Below are positions 18,318 to 26,500 of a stretch of DNA of 64,000 bases, piece by piece. Made by a program: the position numbers and the translations under genes. The stretch's first letter is position 1; every line of letters begins with the position of its first letter. Source of the DNA: Dyella_D sp052115385 (GTDB taxonomy: Bacteria; Pseudomonadota; Gammaproteobacteria; Xanthomonadales; Rhodanobacteraceae). The stretch covers positions 1-64,000 of the forward strand of contig NZ_JBFRGP010000011.1 in assembly GCF_052115385.1 (NCBI RefSeq), written 5' to 3'. Below the pieces are notes generated by a model. The model did not search any database. It saw nothing but the letters and a program-made list of their open reading frames with translations, and was not told the DNA's origin.

Positions 18318-19174
18318 GTCAACCCGCCCCCCGGGGCGCCGACCTGATCGGCGCCACCCTGCTGTTCTCGCTGTTGCTGCACGGCGTGCTGCTGCTGGGC
18401 ATCACCTTCGGCTACGTCAAGCCCAGGCCCAGCCTGCCCACGCTGGACGTGACCCTGGTCGACGTGGCCAACCGCGAGAAGCCCGAGCAGGCCGACTTCC
18501 TGGCCCAGGCCAACAACCGCGGCGGCGGCGAGCAGGACAAGGCGGCGCGCCCGTCGCAGCCGTTTTCCGGCGCGCTGCCCAAGCCGGACCCCGGCGTGGC
18601 CGACCGCGCCCAGCAGGCCACCGCGGCGCGTCCGCAGGACGCCACCCCAGACCGCCTGCTGACCACCACCGGCAACAGCCGCTTCAGCGTGAACTCCGAC
18701 AGCGCCAAGGCGCAGCGCAGCGACAGCGCGCTGCCGGCCTCGGATGCCGACCGCGTGCAGATGGAAGCGGCGCAGCTGGCGGCCGAGAAGCGGCGGATCC
18801 AGGAGGCCTACGCCAAGCGCCCGAAGAAGAAATTCATCTCGTCCAGCACCAGCGAGTACGCCTACGCCGGCTACATGCGCAACTGGGTGGACCGGATCGA
18901 GCGGGTCGGCAACCTCAACTATCCCGATGCCGCCCGCCGCCAGAAGCTGCACGGCGACGTGCTGCTCACCGTCACCCTGGACCGCGACGGCAAGGTGATG
19001 GATATCGAGGTGATCAGCAGCTCCGGCGAGGAACTGCTGGACAAGGCCGCCGAGCGCATCGTGCGCCTCGCCGCGCCGTTCCCGCCGCTGCCGCAGGGCG
19101 GCGAGCGGGTCGACGAGCTGCATATCACGCGCACCTGGCAGTTCCAGGCCGACAACGTGCTGCATACGCGCTAA
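18314..19174 (+). CDS. tonB: TonB-family energy transducer
   Basis: A 286-residue inner-membrane protein coupling the proton-motive force to outer-membrane partners. It has one N-terminal membrane helix (LIGATLLFSLLLHGVLLLGI, residues 10-30) and a Pro/Gln/Asp-rich periplasmic spacer. The C-terminal TonB domain spans about residues 190-286: NWVDRIERVGNLNYP, LHGDVLLTVTLDRDGKVMDIEVISSSGEELLD, and the ending ITRTWQF. Start GTG overlaps the gshB stop. In P. aeruginosa the equivalent gene between gshB and algH is tonB3, which has been linked to twitching motility; that link is inferred here from synteny only. It could also serve the TonB-dependent receptor at 30.2-33.3 kb, but nothing in the sequence shows this. 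Confidence 0.93.
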   Translation: MSQPAPRGADLIGATLLFSLLLHGVLLLGITFGYVKPRPSLPTLDVTLVDVANREKPEQADFLAQANNRGGGEQDKAARPSQPFSGALPKPDPGVADRAQQATAARPQDATPDRLLTTTGNSRFSVNSDSAKAQRSDSALPASDADRVQMEAAQLAAEKRRIQEAYAKRPKKKFISSSTSEYAYAGYMRNWVDRIERVGNLNYPDAARRQKLHGDVLLTVTLDRDGKVMDIEVISSSGEELLDKAAERIVRLAAPFPPLPQGGERVDELHITRTWQFQADNVLHTR

Positions 19175-19244
19175 AACGGCCCCGCCCGTCCGCCGCCGCA
19201 GGTTCCGCCAACCTCGTCCTCACCCCAGCGGCACCCCCTGCGCT

Positions 19245-19250
19245 TACAAT
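19245..19250 (+). promoter_or_regulatory. Probable -10 element for yqgE
   Basis: TACAAT lies seven bases before the yqgE ATG at 19258. Transcription would begin only a few bases before that ATG, implying a very short or absent leader. No good -35 is visible. This also argues against the ATG at 19249, which overlaps the hexamer. Confidence 0.45.
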
Positions 19251-19257
19251 GCAGGGC

Positions 19258-19827
19258 ATGAGCGCTGCCCAATCCTCCTCCCTCGCTGGTCACTTCCTGA
19301 TCGCCATGCCCAGCCTGGCCGAGCCGCCGTTCTCGCGCGGCGTGGCCTTCATCTGCCAGCACGACGAGGACGGCGCGGTGGGCCTGCTGGTGAACCAGCT
19401 TTCCGAATACCGCCTGGGCGACGTACTCAAGCAGATGAAGCTGGAGTGCGACGACCCCGAGGTGTCCGACCTGCCGGTACTGATCGGCGGCCCGGTGCAG
19501 CAGGAGCGCGGCTTCGTGCTGCATCGCGAGGAAGGGCACTGGGAATCCAGCTACCGCATCGACGACCACTGGTCGGTGACCACTTCGCGCGACATCCTGA
19601 TCGCCATGGCCGCCGGCAACGGCCCGCGCCAGGCGCTGATGGCGCTGGGCTACGCCGGCTGGAGCGCCGGCCAGCTCGAGCAGGAACTGAAGGACAACAG
19701 CTGGCTCACCGTGGAAGCGAGCGAGCGCGTCGTGTTCGACACCCCGCTGGAAGAGCGCTGGAGCGCCGCCGCCGGGCTGGTCGGGGTCAATCCGCTGCAG
19801 TTGCCGGGCTATGTAGGTCACGCATGA
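19258..19827 (+). CDS. yqgE: YqgE/AlgH family protein (UPF0301)
   Basis: A 189-residue member of the UPF0301/AlgH family, whose biochemical role is unknown. Recognisable features are LAGHFLIAMPSL near the N-terminus, FSRGVAFICQHDEDGAVGLLVNQ, and the PVLIGGPVQQERGFVLH motif. It lies between tonB and ruvX, the arrangement found in many gammaproteobacteria (tonB-algH-ruvX). The ATG at 19258 is preferred to 19249 because a TACAAT hexamer overlaps the latter. Its stop overlaps the ruvX start by 4 bp (ATGA). Confidence 0.93.
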   Translation: MSAAQSSSLAGHFLIAMPSLAEPPFSRGVAFICQHDEDGAVGLLVNQLSEYRLGDVLKQMKLECDDPEVSDLPVLIGGPVQQERGFVLHREEGHWESSYRIDDHWSVTTSRDILIAMAAGNGPRQALMALGYAGWSAGQLEQELKDNSWLTVEASERVVFDTPLEERWSAAAGLVGVNPLQLPGYVGHA

Positions 19828-20285
19828 GCTGTGTGTTCGGCTTCGACTACGGCAGCCGGCTGCTCGGCGTCGCGGTCGGCAACCGCTTCACCGGCCTGGC
19901 CCGTGCGCTGGCGGTGGTGCCGGTGCGCGACGGCGAGCCGGACTGGAACAAGCTGGACACCCTGCACCGCGAATGGCAGCCCGACACCCTGGTGGTCGGC
20001 CTGCCGCTCACCCTGGAGGGCGAAGAACAAGCCGCCAGCCGCGGCGCCCGCCGCCTGGCCCAGCGGCTGGGCGAGCGCTACGCGCTGCCGGTCGCGCTGA
20101 TCGACGAACGCCACAGCTCGCAGGAAGCGGCCCGCCGCTTCGCCGGCGCCCGCGCCGCGGGCCTGAAGAAACGCAGCGCCGCCGCCGCGATCGACGCCGA
20201 AGCCGCCGCGGTGATCCTGGAACGCTGGCTGGCCCAGCCGCCCGGCGACACCCTTTCCACTGCCGACTTGCCGCCCTCGCCATGA
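19824..20285 (+). CDS. ruvX: Holliday junction resolvase-like protein RuvX/YqgF
   Basis: A 153-residue RNase H-fold protein of the YqgF family, linked in other bacteria to 16S rRNA 5'-end processing and proposed as a Holliday junction nuclease. It opens with CVFGFDYGSRLLGVAVGN, containing the family's first catalytic Asp in FDYGSRLLG. It continues with DTLVVGLPLTLEGEEQ (catalytic Glu region) and VALIDERHSSQEA (the DERxSS/T motif). The third acidic residue is expected in AAIDAEAAAVIL. Start and stop both take part in ATGA overlaps: the start with yqgE, and the stop with a micro-ORF that leads towards pyrB. Confidence 0.93.
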   Translation: MSCVFGFDYGSRLLGVAVGNRFTGLARALAVVPVRDGEPDWNKLDTLHREWQPDTLVVGLPLTLEGEEQAASRGARRLAQRLGERYALPVALIDERHSSQEAARRFAGARAAGLKKRSAAAAIDAEAAAVILERWLAQPPGDTLSTADLPPSP

Positions 20286-20322
20286 CCTCACGCCCATGAC
20301 CTCACGCCCATGACACCACGCC
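20281..20322 (+). repeat. Triple 14-bp tandem repeat at the ruvX/pyrB junction
   Basis: Three consecutive 14-bp units: CATGACCTCACGCC twice, then CATGACACCACGCC. The first unit contains the end of ruvX and the third contains the pyrB start. Each unit carries an ATGA, so the repeat creates a ladder of overlapping stop and start codons. Confidence 0.95.
20282..20313 (+). other. Two overlapping five-codon micro-ORFs (MTSRP) coupling ruvX to pyrB
   Basis: Micro-ORF 1 (20282-20299) and micro-ORF 2 (20296-20313) each read ATG ACC TCA CGC CCA TGA. The ATG of the first overlaps the ruvX stop, its stop overlaps the ATG of the second, and the stop of the second overlaps the pyrB ATG, always as ATGA. 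Whether they are translated is not known; the arrangement is seen directly in the bases. Confidence 0.55.
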
Positions 20323-21239
20323 TGCGCCACCTCACCACACTCGAAAACATGCCGCGCGGCACCATCGAGCGCCTGCTCGACCGGGCCGTCACCATGCGCG
20401 ACGCCTGCGCGCACGGCACGCGCAAGCTGGACCTGCTGGCGGGGCGCACCATCCTCAACCTGTTCTTCGAGCCGTCGACACGCACGCGCACCTCGTTCGA
20501 ACTGGCCGCGCGCCGGCTCGGCGCCGACGTGATCAACTTCGACATCGGCTTCTCCTCCACCAGCAAGGGCGAGGAGCTGTACGACACGCTGCATACGCTG
20601 GAAGCCATGCACCTGGACGCGATCATCGTGCGGCACAAGACCTCCGGCACGCCGGACGAGCTGGTGCGCCATGCGATGAGCGGCGTCTCGGTGATCAATG
20701 CCGGCGACGGCAACCGCGCCCACCCCACCCAGGGCCTGCTGGACATGCTGACCATCCGCCAGCACCGCCCGGATTTCGAAAACCTGGGCGTGGTGATCTG
20801 CGGCGACGTGAAGCACTCGCGCGTGGCGCGCTCGGACGTGCACGCGCTGGCCGCGCTGGGCGTGCGAGACATCCGCCTGTGCGCCCCCGCCGCGCTGATG
20901 CCGACCGAGCTCGAGATGCCGCACTGCCAGCGCTTCACCGATTTCGACCAGGCGGTCGAAGGCGCCGACGCGGTGATCATGCTGCGCCTGCAGAAGGAGC
21001 GCATGGCCGCCACCGACCTGCAGGACGAAGCGGACTACTTCAAGCACTACGGCCTGGACACGCGCCGCCTGGCGCGCGCCGCCCGCCATGCCCTGGTGAT
21101 GCACCCGGGCCCGCTCAACCGCGGTATCGAGATCAGCTCCGAGGTGGCCGACGGCGCGCAGTCGCGCATCCTCGAACAGGTCGGCAACGGGGTCTTCGTG
21201 CGCATGGCGGTGCTGGCCGAGGTGCTGGCCCGGTCGTAA
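20310..21239 (+). CDS. pyrB: Aspartate carbamoyltransferase catalytic subunit
   Basis: A 309-residue enzyme that condenses carbamoyl phosphate with aspartate in pyrimidine synthesis. The carbamoyl-phosphate loop FEPSTRTRTSFE is near residues 51-62, the 80s-loop equivalent SSTSKGEELYDT near 83-94, the HPTQGLLDMLTI motif near 132, and MHPGPLNRG near 265. The length is that of the PyrB class found in Pseudomonas. There the neighbouring genes are pyrR upstream and an inactive pyrC-like gene downstream; neither is present here. The next gene downstream is an unrelated lipoprotein. Start ATG 20310 is the last step of the ATGA ladder. Confidence 0.96.
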   Translation: MTPRLRHLTTLENMPRGTIERLLDRAVTMRDACAHGTRKLDLLAGRTILNLFFEPSTRTRTSFELAARRLGADVINFDIGFSSTSKGEELYDTLHTLEAMHLDAIIVRHKTSGTPDELVRHAMSGVSVINAGDGNRAHPTQGLLDMLTIRQHRPDFENLGVVICGDVKHSRVARSDVHALAALGVRDIRLCAPAALMPTELEMPHCQRFTDFDQAVEGADAVIMLRLQKERMAATDLQDEADYFKHYGLDTRRLARAARHALVMHPGPLNRGIEISSEVADGAQSRILEQVGNGVFVRMAVLAEVLARS

Positions 21240-21284
21240 GCCTGCCGTAGGCCGGCTCTCCCCGAACGCCCGGGAATGCCCACT

Positions 21285-21320
21285 GTTTCGCCCGCAAGTG
21301 CCGGGCGAAACGGGCATAAT
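21285..21320 (+). promoter_or_regulatory. 10-bp palindrome followed by a -10-like hexamer upstream of the lipoprotein gene
   Basis: GTTTCGCCCG and CGGGCGAAAC form a perfect 10-bp inverted repeat (loop of 7), immediately followed by CATAAT at 21315-21320, 43 bp before the downstream ATG. There is no T-run, so a terminator for pyrB is less likely than an operator or an mRNA hairpin near the promoter. Confidence 0.4.
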
Positions 21321-21362
21321 GCGCGGCGCCACACCTTCTTCTATCTATCTCAGGGAATCGAC

Positions 21363-23135
21363 ATGCGAGTGAGTAAGCGCTATCTGGCGCTGGCTGTCGC
21401 CGGCGTGCTGCTGGCGGCCTGCGGCCACAAGGACAAGGACGCCCCATTGGCTTTCGTACCGGCGGACACGCCGTACGTCGTGGCCAACCTGGAGGTGCTG
21501 GACGAGGACACCCGCAAGGCGCTGATCACCCAGGCCGATGCCCAGATGCCGGGCCAGCTCGCCCAGCTCAAGGGTGCCGTGGAAGACCTGCAGGAGAAGG
21601 ACGCCGACTCGGCCAACCTGCTCAAGGCCGTCATCGCCGAACTCGACGGCAAGAGCATCGAGACCTTCGCCCAGAACGTGGGCATCAACATGAAGGGCCA
21701 TTCGGCCATCTACGGCCTGGGCCTGGCCCCGGTGGCGCGCTTCGAGCTGGCCGATCCGAAGGCCTTCGACGCCTTCGTCGGCCGCCTGGAAACCGCCTAC
21801 GGCAAGAAGCTCGACACCGCCACCGAAGGCGGCGTCACCTACCGCAAGCATGCCTCCGCCGAATCCGGCAGCGAGGTGATCCTGGCCGTGGTCGGCAAGC
21901 AGGCGGTGGCCGCCGTGCTGCCGGCCGACGCGCCGGCGCCGCTGCTGCGCCAGGCGCTGGGCCTGGACCGCCCGGCCAAGAACCTGCAGGACGACGGCCG
22001 CCTGGAACAGCTGGCCAAGGACAAGGGCTACAAGCCCTGGGCCGTCGGCCACGTCGACCTGGCCCGCCTGCTGCCGCTGGCCGCCAGCGGCAAGGACCCG
22101 CTGTTCGCCGCCATGTACAAGGCGCACCAGCAGGCCGAGACGGCCAAGACCGGCGAGCCGGCGACGACCCAGCCGGGCATCTCGCCCGCCTGCGAAGCCG
22201 ACGCCGTCCGCATCGCCGGCCGCGTGCCCGCCCTGAGCTTCGGCTACACCAAGCTCGACCCCAAGCACCAGGACCTGCGCTGGGACGTGGCCCTGGCCGA
22301 CGACATCACCAAGGCCTTCGCCGGCCTCAAGGTCGAGCTGCCGGGCCTGGGCACCGCCGGTGACTCACCGATGGACATGAGCCTGGCCCTGCCGGTGGGT
22401 CCGCTGCGCACGTTCTGGGCCGCCCAGGCCGAAGCCGTCGCGGCCAAGCCGTTCGGCTGCGCCACGCTGGTCAATCTCAACGAAGGCTTCGGCAAGGTGG
22501 GCCAGGTCGCGCAGCAGGCGGCGATGCCGCCGTTCGGCGACCTGCTCGGCCTGCGCGTCTCGCTGGACAGCTTCGACGCCGCCAGCACCACGCCGAAGTT
22601 CACCGGCCGCGTGCTGGTCGCCAGCACCAATCCGGCCGGCCTCGCCGCGATGGGCAGCATGGCCGCGCCGGCCCTGGCCCAGGTCAAGCTCACCCCCGAC
22701 GGCAAGCCGGTGGCGCTGCCGCAGGACCTGACCGCGGCGCTCGGCCAGCCGGTGTGGATGGCGATGGGCGACAAGGCCCTGGTGCTGGCCATCGGCGAAG
22801 GCGAGGACGCCAAGGTGGGCGACATGCTCAAGGCACCGACCGGCGACGCCGGCCGCATGGGCCGCGTGCACCTGAGCGGCGACATGTACGTGTCCTGGAT
22901 CAAGGCGATGGAGGAGAAGTCGGACCGCCTCAAGCAGCTGACCGACTCCATGAACCACGAGGACGGCGACGACGCCGACAAGGAGCAGACCGCCAAGGCC
23001 CAGTCCGCGGCGGAGCGCGCCAAGGCGCAGTTCGAGACCATGCGCCAGCAGGCCGAGCGCATCAAGTCGATCAGCGGCGAAGTGCACGTGGAGAACGGCG
23101 GCATGGTCATGACCACGCAGACCGAACTGAAGTAA
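21363..23135 (+). CDS. Large predicted lipoprotein of unknown function
   Basis: A 590-residue protein with a lipoprotein signal peptide (MRVSKRYLALAVAGVLLAAC, lipidated Cys20), so membrane-anchored in the envelope. After the lipobox comes GHKDKDAPLAFVPADTPYVVANLE, reminiscent of the opening of DUF3352-type envelope proteins ('P.dt.yv..n'); this resemblance is weak. The rest is a mix of alpha/beta segments with no catalytic motif that I recognise, a conserved-looking IDLARLL-type patch, and a charged, Gln/Lys-rich helix near residues 525-570 (EEKSDRLKQLTDSM...AERAKAQFETMRQQ). The start was chosen for the signal peptide; a longer frame upstream adds 29 unlikely residues. It stands alone between its own promoter region and a strong terminator. 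Function unknown. Confidence 0.85.
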   Translation: MRVSKRYLALAVAGVLLAACGHKDKDAPLAFVPADTPYVVANLEVLDEDTRKALITQADAQMPGQLAQLKGAVEDLQEKDADSANLLKAVIAELDGKSIETFAQNVGINMKGHSAIYGLGLAPVARFELADPKAFDAFVGRLETAYGKKLDTATEGGVTYRKHASAESGSEVILAVVGKQAVAAVLPADAPAPLLRQALGLDRPAKNLQDDGRLEQLAKDKGYKPWAVGHVDLARLLPLAASGKDPLFAAMYKAHQQAETAKTGEPATTQPGISPACEADAVRIAGRVPALSFGYTKLDPKHQDLRWDVALADDITKAFAGLKVELPGLGTAGDSPMDMSLALPVGPLRTFWAAQAEAVAAKPFGCATLVNLNEGFGKVGQVAQQAAMPPFGDLLGLRVSLDSFDAASTTPKFTGRVLVASTNPAGLAAMGSMAAPALAQVKLTPDGKPVALPQDLTAALGQPVWMAMGDKALVLAIGEGEDAKVGDMLKAPTGDAGRMGRVHLSGDMYVSWIKAMEEKSDRLKQLTDSMNHEDGDDADKEQTAKAQSAAERAKAQFETMRQQAERIKSISGEVHVENGGMVMTTQTELK

Positions 23136-23158
23136 TTCCTCAGCCGACGGTTGGAAAC

Positions 23159-23193
23159 GAAACGGGGCGCCTTGGCGCCCCGTTTCATTTTTC
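23159..23193 (+). terminator. Rho-independent terminator after the lipoprotein gene
   Basis: GAAACGGGGCGCC and GGCGCCCCGTTTC form a perfect 13-bp inverted repeat with a minimal loop, followed by ATTTTTCC, 24 bp after the stop codon. Confidence 0.92.
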
Positions 23194-23330
23194 CGTTTGC
23201 GGGCGTATTTTCACCGCCACTCAACATTTGGCCCCCATAGAATCGTCGCGGCATCGCATCCAAGGGGGAGCGACCGTCGCCACCGCATCGCCGCGCAGTT
23301 CGTCCCGATCCATTGCACAGGAGGTGTCAG

Positions 23331-23384
23331 ATGGTCATCGCTCCGTGGAACGACGCTCCGCCCCGCCACATCTCGCCGCACTAG
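23331..23384 (+). CDS. Putative 17-residue leader peptide upstream of the autotransporter gene
   Basis: An ATG preceded by AGGAGGTGTCAG, the strongest Shine-Dalgarno match in this region, opens a frame of 17 codons (MVIAPWNDAPPRHISPH) ending at TAG. It lies 165 bp before the autotransporter start and is followed by a GC-rich hairpin. No family is recognised. It may be a regulatory upstream ORF or a chance frame; the unusually good ribosome binding site is the only support. Confidence 0.35.
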   Translation: MVIAPWNDAPPRHISPH

Positions 23385-23478
23385 TCCTTACCGGCTGATC
23401 GCAGCCACCCCCGTTCACGCGCATCGCATCGATCGCCGGCCCGCCCGGCACCGTCCGCGAATGCGCGTTCTGCACGTC

Positions 23479-23500
23479 CGGAGCTCATAGGAGAGCTCCG
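23479..23500 (+). promoter_or_regulatory. Hairpin in the probable leader of the autotransporter mRNA
   Basis: CGGAGCTC and GAGCTCCG are a perfect 8-bp inverted repeat around ATAGGA. It is not followed by a T-run, so an intrinsic terminator is unlikely; it lies 50 bp before the autotransporter ATG. The remainder of 23194-23549 shows no other gene. Confidence 0.45.
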
Positions 23501-23549
23501 TCAACACGCAGCAGCCGCCCGGCACCGGCTCACTCGACAGGGGTACAAC

Positions 23550-26500
23550 ATGAATCGCATTTACCGGCTCGTCTGGAACCGCACGCTGTGCGTGCTCCAA
23601 GTTGCGTCTGAACTTGCACATGCACACAGCGCCGCCGTTCCGCCGGGAGGAACCCGCCGCCTGCCCGCCCGCCGCCTGCTGGCGCTGGCCTGCCTCGCCG
23701 CCTGTACCGCCGTGCCGGTGGAATCGGCCATGGCCGCCTGTGCCCCGATCAACCCGACCAACGGCGCCACCGTGACCTGCTCCGGCGCCGCCAATCCGCT
23801 GGCGCCGTCCTATGCGAGCAGCGCCGACAACCTCACCGTCAACGTCGTCGCCGGCGGTTCCACCGGCGTGCTGCTCGGCCTGGGCGGCACCGCGATGTCG
23901 CTGACCGGCAACGGCACCACGCTCAACAATGCCGGCCGCCTGGATCCGTCCCTGCTCGGCCTGCTCAGCCTGCTGTCCTCCGGCACGGTGATCGGCAATC
24001 CCAATCTCGGCACCGCGATCGCCGGCAGCACGGTCACCGTCAACAACCAGAGCAGCGGCGTGATGAACGGCACCACCGGCCTGCTCGGCCTTAATCTCAG
24101 CGACCTCACCGGCATGGCGCTGGCGGTGCGCAACGGCGCCGGCGGCACCACCACCATCACCAACGCGGGCAGCATCGGCTCGTCCGCCCTGCTCGGCGTG
24201 AGCCTGCTGCCGGCCGACGCGCCGGTGATCGCCGCGTATGGCGGCGCGCAGATCAACTTCACCAACACCGGCACCGTCACCGGCCGCACCGCGTTCGAGG
24301 CCTCGGCCGCGGGCAACACCTTCGTCAACGCGGGCACCATCACCGGCGGCGTGTCGATGGGCGCCAACAGCACCAATACCTTCACCGCGGTGTCCGGCTC
24401 GACCGTCAGCAACGGCGGCAGCCTGGGCCTGAACCTGCTCGGCGTGCTCGGCATCAACCTCAACTTCGCGCCGTCCGGCCAGATCGACGGCGGCGCCGGC
24501 GGCAACAACACGCTGACACTGCAGAACGTGGTGGCCGGCCCCGGCTCGGGCGCTACCGGCGCGGGTACCGCCTCGTCCGCCACCTACGTCAATTTCCAGC
24601 ACCTGATCGTGAACAGCGGCACCTGGAGCCTGTCCGGCGCCCTGGTCAGCGGCGACGCCGTGCTCAATGGCGGCGTGGCCCAGTTCGACAGCGACGCCAA
24701 CTTCGGCAGCGCCGCCAGCATCACCTCTAACGGCGGCGGCCTCGCCGCCAGCACCGGCGGCTCGACGCTGAGCAAGGCGGTCCTGCTCAACGCCGGTGGC
24801 CTCACCGTTACGGGCGGCAATAACTTCACCTTGTCCGGCGTGCTGTCCGGCACCGGTGCGCTGACCAAGAGCGGCGCCAGCACGGTAAGCCTGACCGCCG
24901 CCGAGACCTACAGCGGCGGCACCACCATCAACGCCGGCACCCTCGCGCTCAGCGGCAACGGCGCGCTGGCGGCCGGCGGTGCGGTCAATCTGCAGAACGC
25001 CGGTTCCGGCTTCGACATCTCCGGCGCCAGCGGCAACCGCACCATCGGCATGCTGAGCGGCGATGCCGGCACCACGATCGCACTCGGCGGGCGCACGCTC
25101 ACGCTCGGCGACAGTGCCAACAGCACCTTCGGCGGCAGCATCGGCGGCACCGGCGGCATCGTCAAGCAAGGCAGCGGCGTGTTCACCCTGGGCGGCGCCA
25201 ACACCTACACCGGCGGTACCACCATCAACGCCGGCACGCTGGTGCTCGGCGCGGGCGGCAGCCTCGCCCCCATCGGCGCGGTGACGTTGAACGCTGCCGG
25301 CACCGTCTTCGATATCAGCGCGGCCACCGCCAACCCGAGCATCGGCGCGCTGTCCGGCGTCGCCGGCTCGCAGATCGCCTTGGGCGCGAAGACGCTCACC
25401 TTCGGTGATGCCACCAACCAGAACTTCGCCGGCACCATCGGCGGCACCGGCGGCATCGTCAAGCAAGGCGCCGGCACGTTCACCTTGAGCGGCGCCAACA
25501 CCTATACCGGCGGCACCACCGTCAACGCCGGCACGCTCGCCCTCGCCAGCGGCGGCTCGCTCGCGGCCAGCGGCACCGTCTCGCTGGCCGCCCCCGGCAG
25601 CACGCTCGATCTTTCGGCGGCCGGCGCGCAGAACATCGGCGGCCTCAGCGGCGTCGCCGGCAGCTCGGTGCTGCTCGGCGCGAACACCCTGACCCTCGCA
25701 CCCTCCGGCAGTGGCAGCTTCGGCGGCACCATCAGCGGCACCGGCGCCGTGGTCATCAACGGCAGCGGCTCGGAAACCCTGACCGGCGCCAACACCTACT
25801 CCGGCGGCACCAGCATCCTGTCCGGCACCTTGGCGCTGGGCGCGGGCGGCGCGCTCGCCGGCGGCAGCGCGTTGACGCTGGGCGCGGGCGGCACCTTCGA
25901 TATCTCCGCCGGCGGCAACCAGGCCATCGGCGCGCTCGCCGGCGCGGGCGGCACCGTCAATCTCGGTGCCAACACGCTCAGCGTGAGCGGCAGCGGCGGC
26001 GGCAGTTTCAACGGCGTGATCCAGGGCACCGGCGGCTTGACCAATACCGCCAATGCGCTCGTGCTCAATGGCGCGAACACCTACACCGGCCTGACCACGG
26101 TGCAGGCCGGCAGCCTGACCGTGGGCGATGCGACGCATGCCAGCGCAGCCATCGGCGGCGACGTCAGCGTGGCCAGCGGCGCCTCGCTCGGCGGCTTCGG
26201 CACGGTCGCGGGCAGCGTCACCGTGCAGAACGGCGGCCATCTGGCACCGGGCAATCCCACCGGCTCCTTGACGGTGAACAGCAACCTCACCCTGGCCCAG
26301 GGCAGCGTGCTCGATTTCTCGTTCGGCGCCCCCGGCCCGAACTTCAGCACGCCAGGCACCGGCCACAACGTGGTGGTCAACGGCAATCTCGCCATCAACG
26401 GCTCCACCCTCAATCCGATCGACGCCGGCGGCTTCGGCCCCGGCCTGTACAACCTGTTCACCTACGGCGGCACGCTGACCGAAACCAATGGCGGCATCGC

